From Neoconidiobolus thromboides FSU 785 (lineage: Eukaryota > Entomophthoromycota > Entomophthoromycetes > Entomophthorales > Neoconidiobolaceae), in contig MU626317.1 in the NCBI GenBank assembly GCA_025603075.1, positions 1 through 64,000 on the forward strand: 64,000 nt of DNA. The letters are read 5' to 3'. Positions within the stretch are counted from its first letter, which is position 1; each line of letters begins with the position of its first letter. A program made the translations under genes and the position numbers. The notes beneath the pieces are model-generated. The model was not told the origin of the DNA. It searched no databases and worked only from the letters and a program-made list of their open reading frames with translations. Shown piece after piece: positions 35,922 to 48,122 of this stretch.

Positions 35922-37304
35922 TAAATAAGAATAATAAATAATTTTATAAAAAACAAAGAATAAACTGTTAAATTTTGATTTTATGAACCTTTTATCATTG
36001 ATTACAAAGTTATTGCTGAGTCACTAAGCAATTATAGTGCTTTTTGCAGCTACCAACTACGCCTGTTGCAAGTTTTCTAAAACTAAATAAACTGCATATT
36101 TAAACCAAATTCATGTCAAAATTCGTTTAAACAAATAGGGTTTGAAATTTATTATAAAAATTACCGCTAAGCAAGTCTCAAAAGAATTTAATAGTTGTAT
36201 ATTGTTAATGCCATTAAATCGGATTTATTAATGAGATCTTTGTTTTTTGTACTTAATATGGGGATGTATTTTTGTGTTTAAGAATTTTACTAATAATTTT
36301 TCCACTCAAATGATGCTTAAAAGATGGAAAAAGTAATGAAGCCAAAAAAAACACTCCCATATATTTAAATTAAATCAATATAATTACTAAATCTATGTCA
36401 ACAAAACCACACCTTTTTTTAAAATGATCGAGTAAAAAATAATAGTGAAAGTTAAAATAAAAAAATATTTATCCAACCGTTTTTTCTATTAGATATGATC
36501 ACTTAAGGTTATAATTGTTTAACTTAATAACTTAGACCCTATATTTCGTTTTTGCTTAAATTATTTTTTAAATAATTACGAGTAGTTAATATGATTGCTT
36601 ATTTCTATAATTTAACTGAAGATTTTTGATATTCTATAAACAGTGAACAAAATATAAATAAAAACATTACATAATTTTATTATTTTTGGGCTAAGCGAAA
36701 GCTATTTTAACTTGTTAAATAACAATTGTGGGCCTTTTTCTTAGTAAATTTTACATTTAATTAAATAAATGAAATGTATTTATACAATAACTGTAATAAA
36801 ATAATTAATAGAACCTTAGTTTTATCTTTAAAAAATCTATTGATTACAAATCAAACTTTTTAATATTTTCGCAGTCACTAGTAATTTTAGGAAATATTTC
36901 ATAAAGGAAAATTACGTGAATTTGGTTCTTTTTAGTTTCATGGTAAAATAGGCTGAATTTTGTATTAAAGTTTTTCATATTTAGCTGCTGGTCTCTATTC
37001 ATAAATAATTGGGAAAAAAACTAATTTTAATAGCATTTTAATAGAATGCTATTATTTCTTATAGGCAGTAATCTTTTTTGATAAATTTAGTCTAAACTTA
37101 CAATTTAAGATAAAATACTTATAATAAATATACTTTTGTTTGCAACATTTAATAATATTTAAATGTAAACTTGAAGTTTGAAATTTGAAGTTTATTTGGC
37201 ATAGGGATCTAGGCCCTTAAAAAATAATAACGAGAAAGGATGTGCTCTATAAAGCTATTAGTGAATGCAAAAAAGGACAGGTAGCTGGTTGAACTGAAAG
37301 CTAT
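35922..37304. other. Intergenic between RNase and C2H2 genes
   Basis: Contains MITE copy 10 only. No gene-like open frame. Confidence 0.6.
36256..36363 (+). mobile_element. MITE copy 10
   Basis: Near-consensus copy between the RNase gene and the C2H2 factor: ATATGGGGATGTATTTTTGT at the left, AACACTCCCATATA at the right. Confidence 0.92.
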
Positions 37305-38291
37305 TTAAGAGCTAATCTCTTTGCTTTTTAACATGGTGGCTTCACTGGTTCCAAGGCTAGTAGAAAGGATAACACACTTCTTTCTTGCTGAATGTCTCCT
37401 CTGTGCATCTTTACGTGAAAAGCGACGTTTACAGCTTGGACAAGCAAATGGTTTGATTTGAGTGTGGACTAATAAATGACGATTTAAATCCTGCTTACGA
37501 CGGAAAGCATTACCACACTGGTCACAGCTAAAGGCTCTAGTTTCGGAGTGGGTGGTGGCATGTGATTTTAAATTAAATACGGAATAAAATACTTTGCCGC
37601 AGTTATCTTCAAGGCATGTAAATGTACGATTTTCAGGATCTCTAGAAAAATGTAGAACTCTGCCGCTACCATCGCTCAATGGTAAAGGTGATATATTACC
37701 AGATTTATCAATACGATCTTGTTGGTAAGTTTGAGCCATGGTACTAGAATTACGCCCTGTGTGGCTTGGTGTAGTTGAGCTATCATAACTTATTTTACTA
37801 TTCAAAGATCCAGCTTCATATTTTGATTTACATAACTCGAGTTTGTTAACTAAACATTGGTAAAATAAATCTACATTTGAATGTTGATTTTGCGTTGGTG
37901 TAACAGAATCAAACTCAAAAGAATCAGGAGGTGAGCATGGAGAGTAGCTTTTAAATGAAGAACAGTAGGCTAAAATATCTAGCTTAGTATGATTGTTATT
38001 GGATAACGGTTCGTCCATAAATTGATTAGCTAATGATATTTCGTTAAGAGTATGATATTGACTTGGACTATGAGGGGTATGAATCAAGCTCGGCGTCATT
38101 GTATCATTTTGTAATGGTGACGAGTTGACGTTCGACTTATTGGTATAATATAAGTTACTATTTAAAGGTGGAAGAGAATCGTCCAATGGGGGGCATTGAA
38201 AAGAATCAATAGAAGGAATAATAGTATAGTAAGGCTCAGGGGAGTTAAAAGGAACCATTAATATCTTTGAGTTTGGTTTGTTTGTAAGCAT
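37305..38291 (-). CDS. C2H2 zinc-finger transcription factor
   Basis: Single exon, 328 residues. The N-terminal two thirds are Ser/Pro/Asn-rich and disordered. Three tandem fingers occupy roughly residues 220-305: CLEDNCGKVF...HATTH (C-x4-C, H-x3-H), CDQCGNAFRRKQDLNRH...H (C-x2-C, H-x3-H), and CPSCKRRFSRKDAQRRH, which ends H-x5-C, making a C2HC variant. Linkers (HSETRAF, HTQIKPF) are TGEKP-like, fitting DNA binding. The fungal arrangement of C-terminal fingers is common in stress and morphology regulators, but I cannot assign an orthologue. It faces a 2.9-kb upstream region without genes. Confidence 0.85.
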   Translation of the reverse strand: MLTNKPNSKILMVPFNSPEPYYTIIPSIDSFQCPPLDDSLPPLNSNLYYTNKSNVNSSPLQNDTMTPSLIHTPHSPSQYHTLNEISLANQFMDEPLSNNNHTKLDILAYCSSFKSYSPCSPPDSFEFDSVTPTQNQHSNVDLFYQCLVNKLELCKSKYEAGSLNSKISYDSSTTPSHTGRNSSTMAQTYQQDRIDKSGNISPLPLSDGSGRVLHFSRDPENRTFTCLEDNCGKVFYSVFNLKSHATTHSETRAFSCDQCGNAFRRKQDLNRHLLVHTQIKPFACPSCKRRFSRKDAQRRHSARKKCVILSTSLGTSEATMLKSKEISS

Positions 38292-41211
38292 GGTTGTTTT
38301 AAAAAGATAAACTAATCAAAAAATAAAATTGTGGCTTAAATAAGGTCGCTTTTATAAAAAAACTGGAATTATAATTTGAGATAATGAGGCTATACAACTA
38401 AAATTGGGATAGTTAAGTTGAGTGATAATATTTAAGGGAGTCTATGAAATCTATACTACAAAAAAAGGGATGGTTTATATTATCAAGCGATAAATTTATA
38501 TTATTTCTAATAATGGGTTGTAAGTATAAATAATGTAAATATGGGGGATCTATAAATAAGATAACAATATGTAACAAAAACGGATCTATAAAGTAAAGAA
38601 ATGATATTGAAAATGGCTGCTTAAATCATATTGGGATCTTGAAAGAATAAATATTGTACCAATCATTTATCAATATTTTATTCAACTTTAATAGCAATTG
38701 GGGTACTGCAAGCTCAAGTCTAAGCCATAATTTAGAAGCTATTATTTGAATTGTGGCTTAAATTCAAGAGTTAATTTGAATCTGAGGCTCTCCCTTGGAT
38801 TATTAATGGGATTTAACTGTACATCAATTATTTCCTCCAATTAAACAGCATAAAAATGAAATTTAGTTTTAATTACTTTAAAATTACACAATTGCTTAGA
38901 GAATATTCCAAATATCGTAACTTGATTGGATATTCATTCAGTCAGGGTAACCTGGCTTATTTAATTTAAATGAAAACTATTATTGGCTAATTTCGCCATC
39001 TTCATTAATATAACCCAATCAAAATTTAGATATTGTTATGCCTGATTATAACATCATTTATCAAAATAAAGCTAATTTACTTTATTTGGGATTATTTAAG
39101 TCCGCTGAATGATTAAATAGATCATAGCTTTTATTTAAAGATCATGTTTAAAGCACTGGTCAATCTATTTTCAATAAATAAAAAGGGAGAAGTAAACCTT
39201 AGATAACAGAAGTTATAATTAGACACCATTTTATAAATATTACTCAAAAGCCTTTCTTTATATAAAACTTAAATCAGAATTGTCAATTAATTTATATGCA
39301 CCCACTTCGGATAACAATTCCATTGTTGAGTGGCACTAATTTAAGTTGAAATCATTTTTTGTTATTCTAAATTTTAATTAGAATAAATATTGGTTTTAAA
39401 AGTTATAGAATATTCCAATGGGTATTATAATGATTTATTCATCTTTGAAATCAAAATTTGACACTGCGATATTTTTTATAAAGCTACTCTACTACTGGTT
39501 CGATTTAAACATAACTTGGGCATTTTCGTTTTTGTACTTAGTGAATATAAAAATAGACAAAAATTATTATAATTAAACTCAGAAAATATAATTCACAATT
39601 GCCCATGTTATGTTTAAATCAAATCAGAAGTACGTTTTGTAGAGAATTTATAACCTTTATTCGAGTACCTATTATTGATTGTATACTTGTTATTACCAAA
39701 AATCAATGACAATATACTTTAAGTATATATTATGATATTAGCAAAGTGTTTCTTGATTATCATTATTTTGTTTTTTTATTTTAACTAAAGCTTAAGAAAT
39801 ATTTTGATCTTAATATCGATCTGAGATGTTTTTCAGCATTTTGTCAACTTTTTATGTGGCATAAAGTGTTAAAAATATCAGATAGACCATAAAACGCTGT
39901 CGATTTATAGTTTTGCAAAAATTGACTTTAAATATGAATCTAAAAGATCAGTTTATAATATAAATATAAGTGAAACAAGATCAACTTTCTATAAAAAAAA
40001 ACATCGAATAAACTCTGCTTTTAATTTTTAATATAGAATATAAGCTTTAACACGCATCTTGATAAAATTATAGGTCCTAATTTTTAGACTATATAATGAA
40101 TTCAGAATAAAAGTTACTTTTTCCATCCATTTGTTACAGATCAAGTATCTTTTGACTATAGTGTATATCAGAGGATTTTAGAAAAAGATTTTTTTGTGAA
40201 GTTTTTTATTTAACTATATGATTGATAATGTATATGTATATCCATATACTATACTATAACTATTTATTTTTATATATAACACCAATATTCATAATAGAAT
40301 AGCTATCCAGAAGATATAAGAAAAAAAGTTAAATTCATAAGTTTACTAGTATTAGTTTATTATAATATTAATGATTTCAAAATTATTTGGAATTGTGTTA
40401 GAATACGGTGCTTAAAGATTTATTGATAAATGTGGCGGAAACATTGTTTTTATATTTTTATTGTAAATTTTGTGTTAGAACTTAGTTTCAAATATACACA
40501 AAATCAAAATGTGTTTTAGTTATAATTGCTAAGCCAATACAGTTTACTTTTTAAATATAGTTAAAATAGCTCTAATATAACTTAAAAGCCCACTTTGATT
40601 TATAATAATTGTACTGTTTATTAAAAGAAAAAAACGAGCAACTAAAGTAGATATTTAAATAATATTATATATCGATACTGGGTAAGAGCAGGACAATCGA
40701 TGTACACTATAAGACTTTATTTTTGAAAAGAGAAATTTTTTCCAACACAAAAGAATAAAATAAAAAATTTATTTAACTTAATTCAAATATTTTATAACAA
40801 CATTTAGTTGATTTCAAATAATTCACACTTAAAAGAACAAATGAAAGGGTGAATCCACAAAATTAAGGAGAGTTTCGGATAAACTTATAATGGAATTAGA
40901 TAAGAAATTAAGTGACAAGGGAGTATATAATATTTATAATAATGTGCTATGGAACAACACATTGGGATGGAAAATTACAATTCCTTAGTAATATAAAGGA
41001 ACTCTTAATTACATGATTCCTTTAATTAGTAAAGGTTTAAACCGATACACAAATGGTATATATCAGAATTATGCTTAGGATATTAATTTAGCATGGGCAA
41101 TTAATGATCATTAACTAGAATTTATAATGTTTCACTGATTTACTTTAATTGGTAGGCACAGTTGTATAAAATTATAAATACGAAGCCTTAAATTATTTTT
41201 TTATATTAAAA
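38292..41211. other. 2.9-kb gene-free region
   Basis: Lies between the divergent C2H2 and hydrolase genes. The only structure is copy A of the second inverted-repeat family; no copies of the main MITE. Confidence 0.65.
39493..39633. mobile_element. Second inverted-repeat element family, copy A
   Basis: About 140 bp. The left arm GATTTAAACATAACTTGGGC is mirrored by the right arm GCCCATGTTATGTTTAAATC, both continuing inward to CATTTTCG and CAATTGTG-type sequence. Unrelated to the main MITE in its arms. Confidence 0.75.
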
Positions 41212-42650
41212 ATGTTAAAAAATAATAATAGCAATAATAATAATAGCAATAATAATAATAGCAATAACAATAATAGCATAGTCGAAGAGAAGCAGTTTAA
41301 AATATTAGAAGAAGAATATGAAAGCAATTTATTAAAGGCGTTTAACAAAGAAGGGAAATGCTACTTGGATGATAAAAATTACTTAAGTTATCGAATCTAT
41401 GGCAATGGTAAAAATAAGCTTTTATTTATAATGGGTTTAAACGCTACTGGCTCTCATTGGGGTTATCAAGCCAAATATTTTGGCAATTTAGAAGACTATC
41501 AAGTATGTACTTTTGATAATAGGGGTATTGGTACAAGTTCATGTCCACCTGGTCCATATACGTAATAATACTTGTTTACTTTTTATTTATTTATTTATTT
41601 ATTTCTTTTAGTACTTCTCTTTTAGCCAATGATGCATTAGCATTGTTAAACCATCTGGAATGGAATGACAATGTTAATTTAATAGGAGTATCTATGGGAG
41701 GTATGATTGCACAGCTTATGGCATTAAAACAAACTCAACGTTTTAATTCAGTAACATTCACAAGCACTTATAACTCAGCAGCCTTAGTAGTACCAACCAC
41801 TGAAGATATTCAAATATTTTTTAAAATGTTAAGTAGAACTCGCACAAAAATGATGCGTCCACTAATTAAAGTATGTTTTCCTAAGCCATGGTTAAAAGAA
41901 GAGATATTACCTGGTTTAAGTAATTTTCAATTTTTATTATCAACATTAAAAAAATTCGATTTTGATAATTCAGAACGCTATTCAATGGGAGAATATTGGC
42001 AAGCTATCGCAGCATTATTGCATAATATACCACCTTACCGTTTAAAGCAAATTAAAAAAAGTGGGATAAAGACATTAGTATTACATGGTACTAAAGATAA
42101 AATAATAAGGCCAACTTATGGCACCTTACTATCATCAATATTATCATGCCCGTTAATCCAGTTTAAAAATTCAGGTCATATGTTGATGATTGAAAGAGGA
42201 ATAGAGTATAATTTAATCCTAAGAGCACACATTGAAGGAAAAGAATTAAATCATTACCTTCAACTTGAGAATAGGGAGATTGATAATAAGAACTTAATAT
42301 TAGTAAATGGAGTCGAAAATAAAAAGCTAGAAGAAGAAAGTAACAAATTATGCAACGAGCATAAACCTGAAAAATCATGGTTAAACAAATTATTTCATTT
42401 CAAAAAGAATAACGATTCAATCGAGTTATTAAATAACAACGATCACAGTGATTTCCATGAGGATACTGATAACGATAATGTACTTGACGATAATAATAAA
42501 TCTCCAAACTTAAAAATCGAAAAGAGTTTATCATCACCGATTCCTGAAAATGGCCCTTTCACAATATTAAATAGAAGATCAAAATCCTTTTTTTCGGCTA
42601 ATAATTTCAATGAGTTTTTGCAAAATTATTTAAGTACAAAGCAACATTAA
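41212..42650 (+). CDS. Alpha/beta hydrolase
   Basis: Exons are 41212-41561 and 41612-42650, about 462 residues. The alpha/beta-hydrolase core spans residues ~45-330: oxyanion-type LLFIMGLNATGSHWGYQ, DNRGIGTSSCPPGPY, nucleophile elbow GVSMGG (Ser), an acid in VLHGTKDKII (Asp), and catalytic His in FKNSGHMLMIERG. The substrate is not predictable; the nearest general group is lipase/esterase-like hydrolases of the 3-oxoadipate enol-lactonase type. The N-terminus holds an imperfect Asn/Ser repeat (NNNS units, from tandem AGC AAT AAT AAT AAT). The C-terminal ~130 residues are acidic and low-complexity. No signal peptide or membrane segment is apparent, so a cytosolic location is likely. Confidence 0.8.
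41215..41277. repeat. Asn/Ser-coding minisatellite in the hydrolase gene
   Basis: Four near-identical 15-bp units (aataataataatagc type) at the start of the coding sequence, read as NNNNS repeats in a disordered N-terminal tail. Confidence 0.8.
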
Positions 42651-42689
42651 CCAATATAAATAAATTAAAATATATCTTTTTATTATATT

Positions 42690-44426
42690 TTAAATTAAAA
42701 ATGGTGAATCAATTACTGAATGTCCTACGGCTACTCCACCTTCATTACTAGAGTCCAATTTAGTACGTAACAAATGGCCACCAGATTTATTAATTAAACT
42801 TTGGTCATCATTGGATGGCAAATAAATTCCATAAATCCCTAATTCACTCACAAAGTTCCCCTTTAAGGCTGGTATTCCAAATCTTAAACCTAAATTGTTA
42901 TTATGAAATTTAGGCGGTAAAATTTTATCCATCAATATATAAGCTTTCTTTTCTTCTTCATTTAATTTGTTTAATTGTATTAAAATATCTTCACCATAAT
43001 AATTATTGCCTCCGCCTTCTCTTGATGGCTTCATTACATAATTTTTGACTTTTTTAGCTATTGAATTTAAGCTACTTTCATCTACTGGATATAACCCTGT
43101 AAAACATTGTTGAATGTTGTTAAAATCATTTTCATTTTTAATAAACCTAGAATAAGATAAAGGTAAATATTTATAGCATGATATTAATAATAAATTACTT
43201 TTTTAATATATCTTTATCAGCTAATACCTGTTGTATTTTCTTAGAGCCAACCAGTTGGTATGCTAAGTTTGGACATTTATAAGCATAACTTGACTCTAAT
43301 AACTTTCTTGCTAACCATTCATTGTTACTTGGGTAGTCATTTGGACTATATCCTGAGCGAAAATAAATTACACTAATCTCGTTACCATCAATTATTAATT
43401 TATTGTTATCAGCTTCATTAATTTTAGCTTGTTTATAAACATCACTTAATGTTTTTCTTATAACTTTAATTGAATATCTATAAAACAATAAATAAATAAA
43501 AAGTATAAAAGTTAAGAATGATATTACTTTTCAAATAACTCCAACTCAATATGTCTTTGGTCAAAAATATTACGCTCGTTAGGTTGAACAACAAATAAAA
43601 TGACTGAACTAAGATTAAATTAATAAATATGACTATATAAATATTAAACTAATATTACTCCTTATTGTTGTATAATTCGTGTGTTTTTGCTAATCCATCA
43701 ACAATCGAAGTTAATGCTGAGTTATCTGGTATTTCGCCTTGTTCTTTAGGGAACAAGTTGAAATAATTATCTGTTCTTTCTGAGAGGAACCTACATAAAG
43801 AATATAAATAAAGAACACAAATAAACAAAATAGACTTACTTATGTAGTTTTGTAGTTTTTGAGCTTAAAGCAGCAAATGAGGAGGCAATAGTGTTTAATT
43901 CTACTTGATACAACTTAAATTTGTCTTTTTCAGTTTTAAAAAATTGAATAACATCTTGAGTGTTATTGATTTCCTTATTTAAAGTATCTTCATAATGTAA
44001 CAAATAATCGGAACGATGAATACCCAATCTTCTGTTGATATTTTGATTATTATATAATTCCTTATAAATGAATATTAAATTTTTTAAAAAGTCATCGACT
44101 TCTACTAATGGTTCCAAAGTATTTAATAAAAATTCTTGATCTAAAGATATTTTATCTACCATCTCATTAAATATAGTTTGTATTTTAATAGAATGCTCAA
44201 ATAACTCTTTTGGAAATGGTGTTGGATAAAGGGTTGTCGGAGCTGGAGTTGACAATGAAACTAACCCGATTTCTTTTTGAACAACGTTGGATACAATGTT
44301 AGTAATATCTTCATTGTTTTGATTGTTTTCAGTTAATGGGTAAGGAGGTAATATAGTCAATCCGTTACTAAAGCAATAGAGCTGATTTAATTCGATCAAT
44401 TGGTTTTCTTGTTGCTGACTTAACAT
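42690..44426 (-). CDS. GSH2: Glutathione synthetase
   Basis: ATP-dependent ligation of gamma-glutamylcysteine and glycine, the second step of glutathione synthesis, in the cytosol. The ATG used is at 44426 (MLSQQQENQLIELNQLYCF); about six exons run to the stop at 42690, the first being 44426-43840 and the last starting near 43145. Landmarks: IGIHRSDYLLHY-like (RLGIHRSDYLLH, substrate contact), VVQPNERNIFDQRHIELEL, VIYFRSGYSPNDYPSNNEWL, the glycine-rich ATP-grasp loop VMKPSREGGGNNYYGEDI, YILMDKI, SELGIYGIYL, and the terminal LLRTKLDSSNEGGVAVGHSV. This is the eukaryotic (not bacterial GshB) type, about 490 residues as expected. It is tail-to-tail with the hydrolase, only about 40 bp between stops. 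Confidence 0.92.
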
Positions 44427-44896
44427 ATTTATAGTTTGTAATAGCAAAAAATAAATTTAAAGGTGTATAATTTATACTTATTGCTATTATGCTATTAGTA
44501 AAACAAATTTCGAAAATCAATAACCCTAATTTTCAGCCAATTAAATTTAGCAATATACATTAGTATTATTAATCCACTATAATTAAGATTCTATAGCATT
44601 CCCCCAAACAATTATACCTGCTTTATAAAGAACTATTTTAAAAACATTTTATAGTTAAAATTTCATATTAATAATGTGAAGCTTAATTTTCGAACTTTCA
44701 TAGCCATTTATCTGTATTGTTTATTCCTCCCAATTAATTATCCCCTACTAATATCGCCGAACATCTTGATCCTCAATATAAATTTGCTTAAATCACCTAA
44801 TATTTTGAATCTTTGTTTAACATATCACCTTTATTAACTTGGTTTTTTTCTAAATTAGCTAGAAGCTTAAATGATAACACACTTAAATACTAAAAG

Positions 44897-45003
44897 ATAT
44901 GAGGATGTTTTTTGGCTTTGTTATTTTTTCCATCTTTTAAATCCTATTTGAACAGAAAAATTGTTAGTAAAATTCTTAGACACAAAAATACATCCTCATA
45001 TAT
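44897..45003 (-). mobile_element. MITE copy 11 (cluster start)
   Basis: Ends ATACATCCTCATATA; the CCTC variant is shared with copies 17 and 20, which may mark a subfamily. Confidence 0.9.
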
Positions 45004-45030
45004 TATTCTTATAAAAAATAGAATTTGTTT

Positions 45031-45138
45031 ATACTGGAGTGTTTTTTTTGGTTTCATCACTTTCTCTGTTTTTAGATGTTATTTGAATGGAAAAATTGTT
45101 AGTAAGATTCTTGAACAAAAAAACGCATCCTTCTATAT
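45031..45138 (-). mobile_element. MITE copy 12
   Basis: Only 28 bp after copy 11 and in the same orientation. Ends are diverged (TACTGGAGTG and CATCCTTCTATA). Confidence 0.85.
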
Positions 45139-45330
45139 AATTACTCCCAGTGAATCTAATAAATAAGGAAGCTAATGTGTACTTACTTTTTATTTCATGG
45201 TTTTGAATGATATATTCTATCAGTTTTACAATCTTTTCAAGCTTTACTTCTTTATCTTTATATAAATAATGACTTAATAAATAATGGCATTTAAATAACA
45301 AGTTAACAAACAATAATTGATTATTTCTAT

Positions 45331-45438
45331 TATACGGGAGTGTTTTTTTTAACTTCGTTGTTTTTTCCATTTTTTAAGCGCTATTTAAGCGGAAAATTTG
45401 TTAGTAAAATTCTTAAATATAAAAACACATCCCCATAC
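45331..45438 (-). mobile_element. MITE copy 13
   Basis: Begins TACGGGAGTG and ends ACATCCCCATA; the core AAGCGCTATTTAAGCGG is nearly consensus. Confidence 0.9.
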
Positions 45439-45658
45439 TTTAGTACACGTCTAAAGTTATCAAATTCTCAGCACTAGCTTCTCAATTTACAATAGCAACA
45501 AAAAGCCAATTCACTCTATAAAGTAGACATATACTAACCTTAAATAAAAACTATATGATTTAGTTTTAAGTTTCCATTTTTGATAAGTTATTTAAAATTA
45601 TTTACTAACTTACATATTATTTAAAAAAAACAATATTTTGAAAAATGACTATAAAATA

Positions 45659-45767
45659 TATATGGGGATGTATTTTTGTGTTTAAGAGCTTTACTAATAA
45701 TTTTTCCACTCAAATAGCGCTTAAAGGATGGAAAAAGTAATGAAGCCAAAAAATACATCCCCATATA
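45659..45767 (+). mobile_element. MITE copy 14
   Basis: Both ends perfect (TATATGGGGATG and CATCCCCATATA), giving the cleanest terminal inverted repeats in the window, with a TATA-rich flank. Confidence 0.93.
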
Positions 45768-45805
45768 TTAGTTTATAAAAACTTAAGTGATAGTATCAAA
45801 CTTAA

Positions 45806-45913
45806 GATATGGGGATGTATTTTTGTGTTTAAGAATTTTACTAACAAATTTTCCGCTTGAATAGCGCTTAAAAGGTGAAAAAAGTAATGAAATCAAAAAA
45901 ATTATCCCCATAT
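45806..45913 (+). mobile_element. MITE copy 15
   Basis: 39 bp after copy 14, same orientation; right end TTATCCCCATATA. Confidence 0.9.
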
Positions 45914-46110
45914 AAATAAGTAGATAGTTTTAAATTTTACAATAAAATTATAGCAGATAATAGTGATTATTACAAAAAGTAGTCAAAAATTAACTATTAT
46001 TTTAAATAACTTTATAATAATATCATTGTTAAATAAATGGAAAATAGTTTTTTTTAGTTAAAATATCATCTATTATAAATTTAATCTCAATTCAATTATA
46101 AATAAAAAGT

Positions 46111-46217
46111 ATATGGGGGTGTTTTTTTCAACTCCATTACTTTTTCTATTTTTTAAGCACTATTTGAGCAGAAAATTTGTTAGTAAAGTTCTTGAACACA
46201 AAAATACATCCCCATAT
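46111..46217 (-). mobile_element. MITE copy 16
   Basis: Begins ATATGGGGGTG and ends ATACATCCCCATAT, flanked by unremarkable AT-rich sequence. Confidence 0.92.
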
Positions 46218-46868
46218 GTTTAAAACTATACTATTACATCATCATTTTACTTTTAATATTTTGTTTTATTTAGTTATTTTTAAATATAAAAAGGATGGGG
46301 TTACTTACTACTTTATGTAAAATATAGGATGCTGTATAGGTATTAGGAGTTTAAGAGTAGTGTTAGATCATTATTTTTACTAAAGGGCTTAGTCATTAGC
46401 TTTCATATATTGTAAATAAATTAATTGATAATTATTAATAAAAATAACAAAGATAATAAAAGTAAGATAAGAATTACTATTATTTATACAAAATTGAACT
46501 ACTATATTTGAGATTAATTTCAAATGTATCTACTAAATATAGTCAACTTAATTAATTAATTCATTAAACTAATAGTTTAGTCCAAGTTAACTAAAACACT
46601 TGACACTATCCAGTTTATAAATGTGACATAGCACATGCTATCATCTCACCTTAACTTTATTTATGTTGAAATTAAACTCAGAATTATAATTGATATTCAA
46701 ACCAAGTAATAAAAGAAAACTCGACTCCAGTTATCAAATCAGTTTAGTTTCTAAAGGACTAGTTAATCCAAATAGTTATCAAACTATAAATTCAGTTTTA
46801 ATTTCAATCAAAATAATTCAATAGCATCTAGTTTATAAGTGTATTATAACATCATATTACTTTAAATC

Positions 46869-46973
46869 TATTTGGAGATATTTTTTTGGCTTCATTACTT
46901 TTTCCATTTAAGTATTATTTGAGCGGAAAAATTGTTAATAAAATTGTTAAATACAAAAATACATCCTCATTTA
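46869..46973 (-). mobile_element. MITE copy 17
   Basis: Left end diverged (ATTTGGAGATATTTTTTT), an internal 5-bp deletion before AAGTATTATTTGAGCGG, right end ACATCCTCATTTA. Confidence 0.82.
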
Positions 46974-47473
46974 TTTTGATAAATAATATTTTTATTTTAA
47001 TGTATTCAAATTCCCAAAAGGAAGATAAATCCCAATTGATAATCAAGGGAGGGTTGACTTCAATTTAAAAGTATGAGCATGAGTTTGAATAAAAGCTCAG
47101 GTGTGATAAAAAAGTAAGTAAAAAAACAAGTCCAAGACAAGTGGGATTTTGGGAAAAATTTTAAGTATCAATTCCATCAATGTACTTATTGCATTATCAT
47201 CTTGTATCAATCTATTTCATTTAATATTAAAATCCCTTTTTTTAGATTGATTTTAAATCAAATTCAATATTCAATTTTAAACTAAGGGATAAAATTTAAT
47301 ATCTTAAATTTAGCTTAAAATAAGGCTTAGCTAGTAAAAAAACAAGAATTTTCAAAACTTCACGTATCAAGCTCATCAACGTTATTATGATATTATCATT
47401 TCAGTGTTGATGTAAAAAAATTCAAGTAAAATTTTTATCAAATGTAGTAATTGTAGTTTTCTCTCAAATTTCA

Positions 47474-47582
47474 ATATTTGGGGATGTATTTTTACGTTTA
47501 ATAGTTTTACTAATAATTTTTCTACTCAAATAGCGCTTAAAAAATAGAAAAAGTAATAACGCCAAAAAAAAGATCTCCATTT
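47474..47582 (+). mobile_element. MITE copy 18 (cluster end)
   Basis: Begins ATATTTGGGGATG and ends AAGATCTCCATTTT; right end altered, core CTCAAATAGCGCTTAAAA intact. Confidence 0.87.
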
Positions 47583-47734
47583 TCTATCAAAATTGAAAAT
47601 AGCCTATATAGTACTATCCTAACCACGAAAATCATGACAGATAATCCACCTTTTTTAGAATGTATTAGTTTAAGCTCGATATCTTGGTAAATTAAATTCA
47701 ATCCATTCCAAAATTTCGCTTTATTTCTATTACT

Positions 47735-47868
47735 GTTGATTCAGTTTTAACATTATATGGGCATTTTACTTTTGTATTTTTAGACTTGGCTCATGGTGGT
47801 TTTTCCTATTTCTTCATTTAATAAATAGAAAGTTCAAAATGCCCATATGATGTTAAAATTGAGTCAAT
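47735..47868. mobile_element. Second inverted-repeat element family, copy B
   Basis: About 134 bp. Left arm TGATTCAGTTTTAACATTAT then ATGGGCATTTT; right arm AAAATGCCCATATGATGTTAAAATTGAGTCA when read forward, its reverse complement (about 32 bp, three mismatches). Same TTTAAACAT/GGGCATTTT layout as copy A. Confidence 0.8.
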
Positions 47869-48122
47869 AATGTTCATTTTCCAAAATCATTTATAAATTT
47901 TTCCATGGCCTAAAAGTGATCAAATAAAGGAATCACTTTATAGCTTAATTAAGGGAAATTCTAGAACTTGGAGAATAAAATAAGTCATTAATAAAATTCA
48001 AATCTTCTTGAAATAAATGAAAGAAAAGGGTTTATAAGGAGATTAAATTCCACTTTCTATTGATTCGAATCTTAATTTAACTTACTCGAACTGTCACTAC
48101 AAAATCAAGCTCCTGTTAAACA

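Larger units (their letters stand above)
44427..48122. other. 3.7-kb repeat-rich gene-free region
   Basis: Eight main-family MITEs (copies 11-18) and copy B of the second family, with plain AT-rich spacers between. Short open frames here run through the elements and are not genes. Confidence 0.75.

Noticed and set aside
44912-45166. 84-codon open frame with a repeated FFGFI.SVFRCYL-like pattern
   Set aside because: Spans MITE copies 11 and 12; the internal repeat reflects the two elements, not a protein domain.
44897-47582. CRISPR-like spaced repeats
   Set aside because: Units are ~105 bp, in both orientations with irregular spacing and inverted ends, and the genome is intron-rich and eukaryotic.
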